DNA of 64,000 bases from Micromonospora thermarum. GTDB taxonomy: Bacteria; Actinomycetota; Actinomycetes; Mycobacteriales; Micromonosporaceae. Positions 24,146-33,951 of the stretch are shown here, in pieces. Position 1 is the stretch's first letter. Each line of letters begins with the position of its first letter. A program made the position numbers and the translations under genes. The stretch is taken from NCBI RefSeq assembly GCF_012034245.1, contig NZ_JAATEO010000015.1, forward strand, positions 62,001 to 126,000. Reading direction: 5' to 3'. The notes under the pieces were generated by a model. It ran no database searches. It worked only from the letters and a program-made list of their open reading frames with translations, and was not told the DNA's origin.

Positions 24146-25981
24146 TCAGACGTTCGTGCCGAGCCGTGGCTCGATGAACTCGTGGTTGAGGCGTTCCCGC
24201 GCGTACAGGCGGGTCAAGCGGTGCAGCTGGTAGCGGACCACGCCCTCGTCCGCCCGCGCCTCCAGGAGGTTGCAGGCGACCAGGCGGCCGAGCTGCGTCT
24301 CCACGGTGTCGGCGGCGCTGCCGAGCAGGTTGGCCGCGGTGGCTGCGGTGAAGTGCGGCGGCGGGAGCAGGCTGAGCAGGCGTAGGGCGCTGCGGTCGTG
24401 CGGCTCCAGCCGGTAGTAGGTCTCGTCGTAGTTGGTGCGGACGTCGAACTCGGCGAACCGCAGCTGGTCGAGCGCGGCCGGCCCGGACTCGATCAGGCTG
24501 GCCATCTTCCGCAGCGACCAGGTCGGTGCGGCGGCGAGCCGGGCGCCGACGCAGCGCAGCGCCAGCGGCAGGTGGCCGCACCGGTCGGCGATCCGCTCGG
24601 CCTCCTCCGGCTCGGCGTTCACCCGGGACGGGCCCACCATGGCCCGCAGCAGGGCCACGGCCTCGCCGGTGGTCATCACGTCGAGCTTGGTGACCTGGAC
24701 GCCGGGCAGGACCTGAAGGCCCCACCGGCTGGTCACCACGACCGCGCTCTCCGGCGTCGCCGGCACGAGCGGGGCGATCTGGGAGGCGGTGGCCGCGTCG
24801 TCGAGGACCACCAGGAGCCGCCGGCCGTTGGTCCAGGTGCGGTAGAGGCTGCTCCGCTCCTCCACGGTCGGCGGGATCTGCTGCTCCGGCACGCCCAGCG
24901 CCCGCAGGAACGCGGCGAGGACGTCCAGTTGTGAGGTCGGGTTGCGGGACGAGCCCCGCAGGTCGGCGAAGAGCTGCCCGTGCGGGTACCGGGCCTTCTC
25001 CAGGTGCCCGACGTGCAGCGCCAGGGTTGTCTTGCCGACACCGGTCAGCCCGCAGATCGACACCGCGGCCGGTGCCGTCCGGTGTTCCTGCCCGGCGGCG
25101 AGGACGGCAGTGACCTGCCGTACCACCGCCTCCCGGCCGGTGAAGTCGGGTACGTCCGGCGGCAGTTGCGCGGGCACCGCCGTACGGGCCGGGGCCCGCT
25201 CGGTCGACGTCGCGGGACGAGGCGCCGGGCGGCTCTCCGTCGGCTCGGCGTTGAGCAGGGACCGGTGCAGCCGCTGGACGGCCGGGGACGGTTCCAGCCC
25301 GAGCTCGTCGATGAGCAGTTCCCGCAGCCGCCGGTAGACCTCGAACGCCTCGTACCGCCGGCCCGACCGGTCCAGCGCGGTCATCAGGTTGGCGTGGAAC
25401 CGCTCGTGCAGCGGATAGCTGCGGACCAGTTCCTTCAGTTCGCTGATCAGTTCCTCGTACCGGCCGAGCTGCATGTCCGCCTCGATGCGCATGCCGAGCA
25501 CCCGGAGCTTGTTCTCCTCGAGGCGGGTCGTGTGGGCGGAGAGGATCTCGCCGGCGTTGACGCCGAGCAGGGCCGGGGCGCGCCAGAGCGCGAGAGCCTC
25601 GGTGAACAGTTCGCTGGCGCGTTGCGCGTCGCCGCGCTCCCGTTCGAGTCGGCCCTGCTGGGCGAGCCGTTCGAAGTGACATGCATCGATGTCATCGTCG
25701 TCGACGTCCAGCAGGTAGCCGCAGGACTGGGTGTGCAGCCGCGCCAGCCCGGACGGGTCCAACACGTCCTTGCGCAGCTTGTAGATGTACGTCTGGAGGG
25801 TTGTCATCGCGCTGTCCGGCGGATTGTCCCCCCATAATTCGTCAACGAATTCGCTGACCTGCACAACCTGGTTACGGCGCACCAGAAGAAAAGCCAAGAC
25901 CTGGCGAACCTTCGGTGCGGTCGGGGTGATATCCCGGTCCTCGTGAGTAACGGACAATGGGCCAAGAATGCGGAACACCAT
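24146..25981 (-). CDS. SARP-family activator with NB-ARC domain
   Basis: This 611-aa AfsR-like regulator has a winged-helix DNA-binding domain (residues about 1-95, MVFRILGPLSVTHEDRDITP), a bacterial transcriptional activation domain (about 100-245), and an NB-ARC ATPase with Walker A GLTGVGKTT near 317. SARPs bind 11-bp-spaced heptamers and recruit RNA polymerase. Five such sites lie in this window before the halogenase, LLM, amidotransferase and ABM genes, making this the likely pathway activator. A consensus promoter lies about 150 bp upstream. Confidence 0.92.
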   Translation of the reverse strand: MVFRILGPLSVTHEDRDITPTAPKVRQVLAFLLVRRNQVVQVSEFVDELWGDNPPDSAMTTLQTYIYKLRKDVLDPSGLARLHTQSCGYLLDVDDDDIDACHFERLAQQGRLERERGDAQRASELFTEALALWRAPALLGVNAGEILSAHTTRLEENKLRVLGMRIEADMQLGRYEELISELKELVRSYPLHERFHANLMTALDRSGRRYEAFEVYRRLRELLIDELGLEPSPAVQRLHRSLLNAEPTESRPAPRPATSTERAPARTAVPAQLPPDVPDFTGREAVVRQVTAVLAAGQEHRTAPAAVSICGLTGVGKTTLALHVGHLEKARYPHGQLFADLRGSSRNPTSQLDVLAAFLRALGVPEQQIPPTVEERSSLYRTWTNGRRLLVVLDDAATASQIAPLVPATPESAVVVTSRWGLQVLPGVQVTKLDVMTTGEAVALLRAMVGPSRVNAEPEEAERIADRCGHLPLALRCVGARLAAAPTWSLRKMASLIESGPAALDQLRFAEFDVRTNYDETYYRLEPHDRSALRLLSLLPPPHFTAATAANLLGSAADTVETQLGRLVACNLLEARADEGVVRYQLHRLTRLYARERLNHEFIEPRLGTNV

Positions 25982-26128
25982 TCAGCTCCCCCAGGAAATG
26001 GTGCGGCGTTAACGCTCGTCCGAAAGACGGGACATTGACGGGCAATTGTGGTGGTGGATCAACCCCCAGACAACTTGTCCAGTCTTTCGGCGGCATGATC
26101 GACATGCTCCGTGGCGCAACTGCTACAG

Positions 26129-26157
26129 ACTGTAAGTTGCGACCCCAGCACGGTCAA
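26129..26157 (-). promoter_or_regulatory. Consensus-like promoter of the SARP gene
   Basis: On the minus strand TTGACC (26157-26152), a 17-bp spacer and TACAGT (26134-26129) match a principal-sigma promoter. Transcription would start near 26122 and leave a leader of about 140 nt before the ATG at 25981. Confidence 0.6.
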
Positions 26158-26396
26158 GGTTTCGTGGGTCAACTGTCCGACCTTTCCCGCGGGTAGGTTC
26201 CGTGCTAATCGCGCGTGGCGTGCAGGCGTCGACAAAATGTCGCTTAGCGTCTAGCGGGATCGGGTGAGTGGCGCATAATCCGTAGTTCCAGCGGCACTCT
26301 GGACAAAAACCGTCATCTATGTTGTCCTTTTTGCGCCGCTCGACGGGAATGATGCTGACGCCTCCTATTTCCACCCGCGCCGGCGTCCGGCGGATG

Positions 26397-26414
26397 TCGA
26401 GTCCGCCTCGAGAA
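26397..26414 (+). promoter_or_regulatory. Candidate SARP-binding direct repeat before the ABM gene
   Basis: TCGAGTC at 26397 and TCGAGAA at 26408 are 11 bp apart, about 130 bp before the ATG at 26543. The pair could also act on the divergent SARP gene. Confidence 0.45.
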
Positions 26415-26542
26415 CCGGCCCCGCCGGGGCCGGGAGACCGAGCCCGGCTTCAGCCGCCCCCCAGCGGGTCGGGGTGTCCTGTGGAGGCGGCCCCGGGCGG
26501 GGCCGCCGCCACGCCGTGGCGCACGAGGGAGGGGTGGCCCGC

Positions 26543-26914
26543 ATGTCCGACCAGGTGGCACGGTCGACGTCCGACGAGGCCGGACCGGAGGGCGCCGCGC
26601 CGGCCGGACCACACCGGGTGCGGGTCCTGGTCTACGCCGCCGCGCCCTCGGGTGAGCCGGACGCGGTGGCGACCGCGTACCACCGCATCAGCCGCGACCT
26701 GGCCGGAACTCCCGGCCTGCTGCGCAACGAGCTGCTCCGCGCGGCCGACGACGACCGCGCGTTCGTCGTGATGAGCGAGTGGACCAGCCTGGACGCCTTC
26801 CGCGACTGGGAGGCCGGGGCGGCCCACCGGGGCACCACCGCGCCGCTGCGCGACTACCAGCGCGTACCCGGCCCCCGGCCGTTCGGCGTCTACGAGGTCA
26901 CCGCCACGTACTGA
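26543..26914 (+). CDS. Antibiotic biosynthesis monooxygenase (ABM) domain protein
   Basis: This 123-aa small ferredoxin-like-fold protein contains PGLLRNELLRAADDDRAFVV and SEWTSLDAFRDWE, the pattern of ActVA-Orf6/TcmH-type cofactor-free quinone-forming monooxygenases. It would oxidise an anthrone-like carbon. A GAGGGAGGGG ribosome-binding site precedes the ATG. It is monocistronic and convergent with the next hydroxylase. Confidence 0.85.
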   Translation: MSDQVARSTSDEAGPEGAAPAGPHRVRVLVYAAAPSGEPDAVATAYHRISRDLAGTPGLLRNELLRAADDDRAFVVMSEWTSLDAFRDWEAGAAHRGTTAPLRDYQRVPGPRPFGVYEVTATY

Positions 26915-26932
26915 GGCGGGCCCTTCACGTAC

Positions 26933-26968
26933 CGATCCGGTGGGCGTTCGGGACCGCCCACCGGATCG
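26933..26968. terminator. Hairpin terminator between ABM and FAD-hydroxylase genes
   Basis: CGATCCGGTGGGCG (26933-26946) pairs with its complement at 26955-26968 across an 8-nt loop, in the gap between convergent genes. Confidence 0.75.
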
Positions 26969-26997
26969 TCGCGTTCGGCCCGCCGGACCGCACCGCG

Positions 26998-28620
26998 TCA
27001 GTCGGCCCGGCCGAGCACCGTCCGCAGAGCCTCGCGTAGCGCGGCGGCGGGATCGACCACCGAGTCCCCGCAACACCAGGCCACGTGGCCGTCCGGCCGC
27101 AGCAGCGTCGCCCCGGCGGCGTCGTACCGGGCCGCGAAGACGCCCTCAACGTCCACCAGGTCCGCGCCGGCCGCCGCCGACCCGATCCGATACGCCCGCA
27201 GCGGCACCGACAGCTCCCGGGCCACGAGCGATCCCACCCCGTCCCAGCGGACCGCCGCGCTCCCGGTCAGCAGCACGAACGCGTCGTGGCACAGGTCGTG
27301 CACCGAGATGCGCCGCCCGCCGCGGTCCAGCCACAGGTGCGGCGCCCGCAGGCCCGGCTCGGCACGTGCGGTCAATTCCCGCCCGTACACCGTGTCGTGC
27401 GCCGCACCGACCGTCGCCGCGGACCGGTACCGCTGTCCGAGGGTGCAGAGCACGTCGTCGACGTCCTCGGTCCCCGGGTCCTCGCCGAAGCGGGCCCGCT
27501 GCCGCGCGACGGTGATGTCGGCCAGGGCCAGGGCGACCGGCCGGCGCTCCGCCTCGTACGTGTCCAGCAGGCCCTCGCGGGCCCATCCGCCGAGCACACC
27601 GGCGAGCTTCCAGGCCAGGTTGTGGGCGTCCTGGACGGCCGCGTTGGCGCCCATCGCGCCGGCCGGCGGCCAGACGTGCGCCGTGTCGCCGACGAGGAAC
27701 ACCCGCCCGGCCCGGAACCGGTCGGCGACACCGACCGCCTCCTCCCAGGCGGCGACGTCGAGCACCTCCACCGGCCGGTCGGTCCCGAGGAACGACCGGG
27801 CCAGCTCGCGACAACGGTCCGGGGTGAACGACTCCGCCGGGGTACGCGCCGGGTCGAAGCTCACGCTCATCGCCCACTGGTCCGGGACCGACGTCGTCAG
27901 GAACGACCCCAGCCCGATCTCGTCGTTCACCACGATCCAGAACATCGCCCGCTGGCGGACGATCCCGGTCAGGTCGGCCCGGACCAGGAACGTCACCCAG
28001 TGCTGCGTGACACCCGGCCCGGCGCGGTCGATCCCGACCGCCTCCCGGGTCCGCCCACGGAAGCCGTCCGCGGCCACCAGGTAGCGGGACCGGACGGTAC
28101 GCCGGTCGCCGCTCGTGACGTCCTCGATGACCGCGGTCACGCCGTCGTCGTCGGCCTCCACCGACACGCACCGGGTGCCGAAGCGGATGTCCGCCCCGCG
28201 CTCGCGGGCCGCGTCGACGAGGATCGGCTCGACGCTGCGCTGGTCGGCCATCACGAACTCGGCCGGGGTCAGCTCGGGCAGCGGCTTGCGTGTGTCGTCG
28301 GCCAGCAGCCAGGTCCACTCCCCGCTGAGGGTCTCACAGCGGACCACTCCCGCCTCGTCGTCGAACGGCCGGCCGGCCCGCCGGATCAGGTCCTCGACGC
28401 CGAGCGGCCGGTAGAGCTCCATCGTCCGCTGGTTGATCCCCCGTGCCCGGCCCTGGACCGAGATGCCCGGGTGCCGGTCCACCAGCACCGACGCCACCCC
28501 GTGGTGAGCGAGGAACAGCGCCGACGCGAGGCCGGCGTAGCCACCTCCGACCACCAGGACGGGCGTCGTCTCGTCGTACGTGTCGGCGGGCTCCCGGCCC
28601 ACCGCCCGGTCGCTCGGCAT
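26998..28620 (-). CDS. FAD-dependent aromatic polyketide hydroxylase
   Basis: This 540-aa class A flavin monooxygenase is of the PgaE/RdmE/OxyS type. It has [19 protein letters not shown] near residue 22, DG in [12 protein letters not shown], and [21 protein letters not shown] split around residue 310, plus the C-terminal thioredoxin-like domain usual for polyketide hydroxylases. It would hydroxylate or open a ring of the polycyclic aromatic by Baeyer-Villiger-like chemistry. It is divergent from the acetyl-CoA carboxylase operon. Confidence 0.92.
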   Translation of the reverse strand: MPSDRAVGREPADTYDETTPVLVVGGGYAGLASALFLAHHGVASVLVDRHPGISVQGRARGINQRTMELYRPLGVEDLIRRAGRPFDDEAGVVRCETLSGEWTWLLADDTRKPLPELTPAEFVMADQRSVEPILVDAARERGADIRFGTRCVSVEADDDGVTAVIEDVTSGDRRTVRSRYLVAADGFRGRTREAVGIDRAGPGVTQHWVTFLVRADLTGIVRQRAMFWIVVNDEIGLGSFLTTSVPDQWAMSVSFDPARTPAESFTPDRCRELARSFLGTDRPVEVLDVAAWEEAVGVADRFRAGRVFLVGDTAHVWPPAGAMGANAAVQDAHNLAWKLAGVLGGWAREGLLDTYEAERRPVALALADITVARQRARFGEDPGTEDVDDVLCTLGQRYRSAATVGAAHDTVYGRELTARAEPGLRAPHLWLDRGGRRISVHDLCHDAFVLLTGSAAVRWDGVGSLVARELSVPLRAYRIGSAAAGADLVDVEGVFAARYDAAGATLLRPDGHVAWCCGDSVVDPAAALREALRTVLGRAD

Positions 28621-28783
28621 CCGCGTCCTCCCTCTCCGGCGGCCGCGTGCCGCCCGTGCGGCCGCGCCCGCACAGCAGGATCACGGCCGGTCCTCGAGAG
28701 CCGGTGGACGTCCGCGCCGGTGGCGGCGCCCCGGTTCAGCCCGCGTCCAACACGCCTTGAGGCTCCGGAGTCAGGCTTCCGGT

Positions 28784-30457
28784 GTGACCGTCTCCACACT
28801 GCCCCCATCCGCGCCGGAGTGGGTCAGCTGCGGCACCTGCCGGGGCCTGACCTACGGCCCGCGCTTCGACCGGGACCTGCGGGTGTGTCCCGGCTGTGGC
28901 CACCACAGTCGACTCACCGCCGGTCAACGCATCGAGCAGCTGCTGGACCCGGGATCCGTCCGGCCGCTGGAACCGCCGGCGGTGAGCGAGGACCCGCTCG
29001 GCTTCGTGGACTCCCACCCGTACCCGGACCGGCTCCGCGCCGCGCGCGGTGCCACCGGCCTGGCGGAGGCGGTCACCTGCGTGACCGGGACCCTGATGGG
29101 CCATCCGCTGGTCGCGGCCGTGATGGACTTCCGGTTCCTCGGCGGCAGCCTCGGCGTCGGGGTCGGCGCGGCCATCACCGCCGCCGCCGAGACCGCCCGC
29201 GACACCCGCCGCCCGCTGCTGCTGGTCACCGCCTCCGGCGGGGCGCGCATGCAGGAGGGCGCGCTCGCCCTCATGCAGATGGCGAAGACCAGCCAGGCGA
29301 TGGCCGAGCTGGACGAGGCGGGCATCCTGACGATCTGCCTGGTCACCGACCCGACGTACGGCGGGGTGGCGGCCTCCTTCGCGACGCTCGGCGACGTCGT
29401 CATCGCCGAGCCCGGCGCCCGCATCGGGTTCGCCGGCCGGCGGGTGATCGAGCAGACGATCGGCCACGAGCTCCCGGAGGGCTTCCAGACCGCCGAGTTC
29501 CTGCTGGCCCGCGGCCTGCTCGACGCGGTGGTGGCGCGCTCGGCGCTGCGCCCGACCCTCGCCCGGCTGCTGGCCGCCGCCGCGCCGGGCACCCCGTCGG
29601 CGGCGGTCCCGACCCGGGTACCCCTCGTTCGCGACCCCGCCGAGCTGCCCGTCCGCGAGCCCGCCGACGTGGTGGCGGCGGCGCGGCACCCCCAGCGCCC
29701 CACGACCCTCGACCACATCGCCCAGGTCTTCGACGACTTCCTGGAACTGCGCGGCGACCGGAGCTCGGGCGACTGCCCGGCGATCGTCGGCGGGATCGGG
29801 CGGCTCGACGGCCGGCCGGTGGTCGTGATCGGCAGCCAGAAGGGCCGGGACACGGCCGAGCGCATCCAGCGCAACTTCGGCATGGCGCTGCCGGAGGGCT
29901 ACCGCAAGGCGGCCCGGCTCATGCGGCTCGCCGCCAAGCTGGGCCTGCCGGTCGTGACCCTGGTGGACACCCCGGGAGCCCATCCCGGCGTGGACGCCGA
30001 GGAGCGCGGGCAGGCGTGGGCGATCGCCGAGACGATCCGCCTGATGTCCGGGCTGCCGGTGCCCGTCGTCGCGGTGGTGACCGGCGAGGGCGGCAGTGGC
30101 GGCGCGCTGGCCCTCGCGGTCGCCGACCGCGTCCTCGCCTGCGCCGGCGCCATGTACTCGGTGATCAGCCCGGAGGGGTGCGCCGCGATCCTCTGGAAGG
30201 ATCCGGCCGCCGCGCCCCGGGCCGCGGCGGCGTTGCAGATCGGCGCCCGGGACCTGCTGCGTCACGGCATCGTCGACGCGGTGGTACCCGAGCCGCCCGA
30301 CGGCGCGCACGAGGACCCGGTCACCGCGGCGGACCTGCTGCGGGCCGCGCTGATCGAGTCCCTTCAGGAGATCGCCGCCGTCGCGGCGACGGATCTGGTG
30401 GCCCGCCGCCGGCGACGGTTCCGGCGGTTCGGCACCGAGGAGTCGAGGTGGACATGA
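28784..30457 (+). CDS. Acetyl-CoA carboxylase carboxyltransferase, fused beta-alpha subunits
   Basis: This 557-aa protein joins AccD-like (beta) and AccA-like (alpha) carboxyltransferase domains. An N-terminal zinc ribbon has CGTC and CPGC near residues 14-36. [11 protein letters not shown] marks the beta half and the alpha half starts near 300 with the signature DTPGAHPG. It moves carboxyl from biotin to acetyl-CoA. With BCCP and biotin carboxylase next door it gives a complete dedicated malonyl-CoA supply. The GTG at 28784 puts the zinc ribbon at the N-terminus but has a weak ribosome-binding site. Confidence 0.9.
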   Translation: MTVSTLPPSAPEWVSCGTCRGLTYGPRFDRDLRVCPGCGHHSRLTAGQRIEQLLDPGSVRPLEPPAVSEDPLGFVDSHPYPDRLRAARGATGLAEAVTCVTGTLMGHPLVAAVMDFRFLGGSLGVGVGAAITAAAETARDTRRPLLLVTASGGARMQEGALALMQMAKTSQAMAELDEAGILTICLVTDPTYGGVAASFATLGDVVIAEPGARIGFAGRRVIEQTIGHELPEGFQTAEFLLARGLLDAVVARSALRPTLARLLAAAAPGTPSAAVPTRVPLVRDPAELPVREPADVVAAARHPQRPTTLDHIAQVFDDFLELRGDRSSGDCPAIVGGIGRLDGRPVVVIGSQKGRDTAERIQRNFGMALPEGYRKAARLMRLAAKLGLPVVTLVDTPGAHPGVDAEERGQAWAIAETIRLMSGLPVPVVAVVTGEGGSGGALALAVADRVLACAGAMYSVISPEGCAAILWKDPAAAPRAAAALQIGARDLLRHGIVDAVVPEPPDGAHEDPVTAADLLRAALIESLQEIAAVAATDLVARRRRRFRRFGTEESRWT

Positions 30458-30948
30458 CCAACGAGGTGACCGACACGACCTCACACGGCATCGACGAGCT
30501 GTGCCGGCAGGCGACACAGCTCGCGCGTACCGCCCCGACGCCGTTGCGCAGCGTCCGGGTGCAGGCCGGTGAGCTGCTGGTGGCGCTGGAGTGGCCAGAC
30601 ACGCCGGCCGGCGCGCCGGTCGTGGTGGCGGCGCCCGCCGCGGCAGCGGCCGCCGCCGGTGACCCGGGGGAGGCGCCCCCGGCGGACGGCACGTTCACCA
30701 TCTCGGCGCCGCTGGTGGGCACCTTCTACCGGGCTCCCGGGCCCGGGGCGCCGCCGTTCGTCGAGGTGGGCCAGGACGTGGCGGCGGGCCAGCAGGTGGC
30801 GATCGTCGAGGCCATGAAGCTCATGAACCCGGTGGAGGCCGACCGGCCCGGCCGTGTGCTCGAGGTGCGCGTGGCCGACGGCACCCCGGTCGAGTACGGC
30901 GAGGTGCTCTTCGTACTGGCGCCGCCCCCCGAGGCGGACGCGCCGTGA
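30454..30948 (+). CDS. accB: Biotin carboxyl carrier protein of acetyl-CoA carboxylase
   Basis: This 164-aa protein has an N-terminal helical region, an Ala/Pro linker (residues about 52-75) and a C-terminal biotinyl domain with the lysine acceptor in [10 protein letters not shown] near 118. It carries CO2 between biotin carboxylase and carboxyltransferase. The ATG overlaps the carboxyltransferase stop by 4 nt (ATGA). Confidence 0.92.
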   Translation: MTNEVTDTTSHGIDELCRQATQLARTAPTPLRSVRVQAGELLVALEWPDTPAGAPVVVAAPAAAAAAAGDPGEAPPADGTFTISAPLVGTFYRAPGPGAPPFVEVGQDVAAGQQVAIVEAMKLMNPVEADRPGRVLEVRVADGTPVEYGEVLFVLAPPPEADAP

Positions 30949-30970
30949 CGCGGACCAGGAGGTAGGACAC

Positions 30971-32347
30971 GTGTTCTCGACCGTGCTGATCGCGAACCGG
31001 GGCGAGATCGCGCTCCGGATCGCACGGACCTGCCGGGAGATGGGCATCCGGACCGTCGCGGTCTGCTCCGACAGCGACCGCGACTCGGCCATCGCCCGGT
31101 ACGCCGACAAGTGCGTCCGGATCGGACCGTCCGCGGCCCGGCTCAGCTACCTGAACCCCGCCGCCATCGTCACCGCCGCGCTCCAGAGCGGCGCCGAGGC
31201 GGTGCACCCGGGCTACGGGTTCCTCTCCGAGGACCCGGACTTCGCGGAGATCTGCGAGGCCAACGGGCTCACCTTCGTCGGCCCGTCGGCCGCGCTGCTG
31301 CGCCGCCTCGGGGACAAGGCGCAGGCCCGCGAGATCGCCCGGGCGGCCGGTCTGCCGGTGCTGCCCGGCAGTTCCCGCTCGCCCGCCTCGCTGGAGGAGG
31401 CGCGGGAGGTCGCCGCCCTCATCGGGTACCCGGTCATCATCAAGGCCACGGCGGGCGGCGGCGGCCGGGGGATGACCGTGGTCCGCGACCCGCGCGAGTT
31501 CGGCCGCTCCTGGGCCCGGCTGCGGGCGGTGGCCCAGGCCACCTTCAACGACCCCCGCCTCTACCTGGAGAAGTTCCTGGAGAACGCCCGGCACGTCGAG
31601 GTGCAGGTGCTGGGCGACGGCAACGGCGACGTCATCCACCTGGGGGAGCGCGACTGTTCGGTGCAGCGGCGCCGCCAGAAGCTCGTCGAGGAGACACCGG
31701 CGCCGGGCCTGCCCGGTGAGCTGGCCGAGCGGATCCGCGCGGCGGCGGTGCACGCGGCCCGGGAGGTCCGCTACGCCGGCGCCGGCACGTACGAGTTCCT
31801 GGTCGGCGACGACGGCGACTTCGTCTTCATGGAGGTCAACTGCCGGATCCAGGTCGAGCACCCGGTCACCGAGCAGGTGACCGGCATCGACCTGGTCCGC
31901 GAGCAGCTGCGGGTCGCCGCCGGGTACGGGCTGTCGGTCACCCAGGAGGACGTGCAGCCGCGGGGCGTGGCCATCGAGGTGCGGGTCAACGCCGAGGACC
32001 CGGAGCGGGGCTTCCTGCCCACGCCCGGGGTGCTCGACGAGTTCCTGCCGCCGAGCGGGCCGTTCGTCCGGGTGGACACCCACGGCTTCCCGGGTTTCCG
32101 GGTCACCGCCGACTATGATCCGCTGCTCGCCAAGGTGACCGTCTGGGCGCCGGACCGGCGGCAGGCGATCGAGCGGGTCGACCGGGCGCTGGCCGAGTTC
32201 CGGGTGACCGGTCGCGGGGTGCACACGACCCGCGACTTCCTCCGCCGGGTGGTGGCGAACCCGGTCTTCCGGGCCGCGAAGCACACCACCGGCCTGGTCG
32301 ACGAGATGGCCGTCGAGGACGCCGAGCGGTTGCGTCTCGCCGGCTGA
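30971..32347 (+). CDS. accC: Biotin carboxylase subunit of acetyl-CoA carboxylase
   Basis: This 458-aa ATP-grasp enzyme carboxylates biotin on BCCP. It has VLIANRGEIALRIARTCREM at the N-terminus, the glycine-rich loop KATAGGGGRGM near 157, and EVNCRIQVEHPVTE with the conserved catalytic region. AGGAGG precedes the GTG at 30971, and a terminator hairpin follows. Having all three parts in the cluster suggests extra malonyl-CoA for polyketide synthesis. Confidence 0.95.
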   Translation: MFSTVLIANRGEIALRIARTCREMGIRTVAVCSDSDRDSAIARYADKCVRIGPSAARLSYLNPAAIVTAALQSGAEAVHPGYGFLSEDPDFAEICEANGLTFVGPSAALLRRLGDKAQAREIARAAGLPVLPGSSRSPASLEEAREVAALIGYPVIIKATAGGGGRGMTVVRDPREFGRSWARLRAVAQATFNDPRLYLEKFLENARHVEVQVLGDGNGDVIHLGERDCSVQRRRQKLVEETPAPGLPGELAERIRAAAVHAAREVRYAGAGTYEFLVGDDGDFVFMEVNCRIQVEHPVTEQVTGIDLVREQLRVAAGYGLSVTQEDVQPRGVAIEVRVNAEDPERGFLPTPGVLDEFLPPSGPFVRVDTHGFPGFRVTADYDPLLAKVTVWAPDRRQAIERVDRALAEFRVTGRGVHTTRDFLRRVVANPVFRAAKHTTGLVDEMAVEDAERLRLAG

Positions 32348-32355
32348 CGACGAGA

Positions 32356-32387
32356 ACGAAGGCCCCGTCCGTGGGCGGGGCCTTCGT
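32356..32387. terminator. Hairpin terminator after the carboxylase operon
   Basis: ACGAAGGCCCCG (32356-32367) pairs with CGGGGCCTTCGT (32376-32387) over an 8-nt loop. It lies 8 nt past the biotin carboxylase stop and between convergent operons. Confidence 0.85.
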
Positions 32388-32448
32388 CGTGGGCACGCAC
32401 GAAAGCGGCGGACCGGGAACTTCCGGTCCGCCGCATCCGTCGGTGCGG

Positions 32449-32835
32449 TCAGTTGGGCTGCGGTGGCACGTACTCCTCGCGCGACAGCTGCGAGATGCAG
32501 CGCATGGTGGCGTTGCGGAAGTACGACTGGAAGCCCTCGGTGGTCTTCGTGTCCCGCTGCTCGGCGAGGTACGGGGCGAGCTTGCTCTCCAGCGTGTGCA
32601 CGCCCTGCTGCTTCGCCATGTGCCGGCCGATGGCGGCGAAGTCCCCCTGGTAGTGGATGACCCGCACCATCAGGTCGTCCCGGATGAACACCGCGGTGCC
32701 GAGCAGTTCGCCCACCTCGGTGCCGTCCTCGTCCCGCAGCACCGGCGAGTCCACCCGCCGGAAGTTCGCGAAGATCTCCGCGATCTCCTCCTCGTGACCG
32801 GGCTTGACCCGGTAGGTGATGGCGGCGTACGGCAT
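32449..32835 (-). CDS. SchA/CurD-like domain protein
   Basis: This 128-aa protein matches the SchA/CurD family of spore-pigment and aromatic polyketide clusters: MPYAAITYRVKPGHEEEIAE at the start, then ELLGTAVFIRDD, and a terminal ATMRCISQ. Members assist cyclisation or hydroxylation, but the reaction is not settled. It is the last gene of the six-gene ACP operon and its ATG overlaps the upstream stop by 1 nt (TGATG). Confidence 0.88.
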   Translation of the reverse strand: MPYAAITYRVKPGHEEEIAEIFANFRRVDSPVLRDEDGTEVGELLGTAVFIRDDLMVRVIHYQGDFAAIGRHMAKQQGVHTLESKLAPYLAEQRDTKTTEGFQSYFRNATMRCISQLSREEYVPPQPN

Positions 32836-33569
32836 CAGATTCCTCCGTCCACGTGCAGGATGCTCCCGCTGACATAGCGGGACTCGTCACCGACGAGGAA
32901 GAGCACCGGCCCCGCCACCTCGTCGGGTTCGCCCAGCCGGCGCAGCGCGGTCATTCCCTTGATCAGCTCCGCGACCGGTGGCGGCGGGCCGCCGCCGGGT
33001 TCGGTGACGATCACCCCCGGGGCCACCGTGTTGACCCGGACGCCCCGGTCGCCGACCTCCCGGGCCACCGAGCGGGTCAGCCCGACCAGCGCCGACTTCG
33101 ACGCCGCGTAGTGCGCGCTGTGCGGGCGCCCGCGCAGCGCGGCCGACGCGCCGACGAGGACGACCGAGCCGCCGTCGACGATCAGCGGCAGCGCCGCCTT
33201 CGTCACCAGGAACGCGGCGGTCAGGTTGATGTCGACGACCCGTGCCCATTCCTCGGGCGTCAGCTCCTCCAGGGCGGCCCGCCCGTCGACGCCGGCGTTG
33301 TTCACCACGGCGTCCAGGCCGCCGAGCGTCTCCCGGCAGACCTCCACCAGGCGGGTGACGTCCTGTTCGTCGGTGACGTCCGCCTGGACGACGCGGTGGC
33401 CGGCGCCCTCCTTCTCCAGCTCCCGGGCGAACTCCTCGGCGTGCTCGCGGTCGTGGCCGTAGCACACCACCAGCCGCGCGCCGGCCCGTGCGGCGGCCAG
33501 CGCGGTGGCGCGGCCGATGCCGCGCGTACCGCCGGTGATCAGGATCCGTTTCGCGGCGAGCGAACCCAC
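32835..33569 (-). CDS. Ketoreductase of the SDR/FabG type
   Basis: This 244-aa FabG-like SDR has TGGTRGIG near residues 13-20, NNAGVDG, VVLVGASAALRG and YAASK. In pentangular polyketide clusters, SDRs paired with small ABM proteins reduce one carbonyl of the nascent chain. It lies within the ACP operon, and a related ketoreductase is at 33951. Confidence 0.88.
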   Translation of the reverse strand: MGSLAAKRILITGGTRGIGRATALAAARAGARLVVCYGHDREHAEEFARELEKEGAGHRVVQADVTDEQDVTRLVEVCRETLGGLDAVVNNAGVDGRAALEELTPEEWARVVDINLTAAFLVTKAALPLIVDGGSVVLVGASAALRGRPHSAHYAASKSALVGLTRSVAREVGDRGVRVNTVAPGVIVTEPGGGPPPPVAELIKGMTALRRLGEPDEVAGPVLFLVGDESRYVSGSILHVDGGI

Positions 33570-33612
33570 GTCGGTGCCTCCCTTCGTCGTGCCGTGGTGG
33601 GGACGGCCCGGG

Positions 33613-33951
33613 TCACCGGGCCGCCGCCGCGCCGGTCATCCCGTACACGACGCGCATGGTCGTCATCGACCCGCCGGACCGGTACGGGTGCAGCTTGGTG
33701 CGGTGCTCCACGTGTGCCTCGCTGTGCTCGAACTCGCGGAAGCGGGGCTCGTCGACCCAGTCGCTGACCACGTAGTAGACCGAGTCCTCCTCGGTGCTGC
33801 GGGACAGCCAGTGCCCGAGGTTCGCCGGGTGCTGCACGATCGTGCTGCCGACCTTGTGCCAGGTCTGCTCGAACTCCCGCTCCATGCCGGGGTGGATGTT
33901 CATGCGCAGCATGACGCGGAAGACCTCCGACCGGTCCTCGTCGGCGGCCAT
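33613..33951 (-). CDS. ABM-family small monooxygenase (polyketide cluster type)
   Basis: This 112-aa protein has FRVMLRMNIHPGMEREFEQT and ends with RSGGSMTTMRVVYGM, the ABM-fold monooxygenase found in type II PKS clusters of the pentangular group. It would introduce oxygen into a ring without flavin or metal. Its ATG overlaps the ketoreductase stop by 1 nt. A second ABM gene at 26543 is only distantly similar. Confidence 0.85.
   Translation of the reverse strand: MAADEDRSEVFRVMLRMNIHPGMEREFEQTWHKVGSTIVQHPANLGHWLSRSTEEDSVYYVVSDWVDEPRFREFEHSEAHVEHRTKLHPYRSGGSMTTMRVVYGMTGAAAAR

Larger units (their letters stand above)
25982..26542. other. 561-bp AT-richer regulatory region between SARP and ABM genes
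   Basis: This divergent region is clearly less GC-rich than its flanks. It contains a minus-strand promoter at 26129-26157, a SARP-like repeat at 26397, and a roughly 140-nt SARP leader. I see no convincing gene; a small minus-strand frame at 26123-26374 has poor codon use. Confidence 0.6.

Noticed and set aside
26123..26374. Small minus-strand frame with a CPEC motif
   Set aside because: Codon use is atypical with low GC3, it overlaps the predicted SARP promoter, and no ribosome-binding site or family was seen.
28700..28725. SARP-type repeat before the carboxylase operon
   Set aside because: TCGAGAG is followed 11 bp later by TGGACGT, which breaks the TCGA core. Too weak to list.
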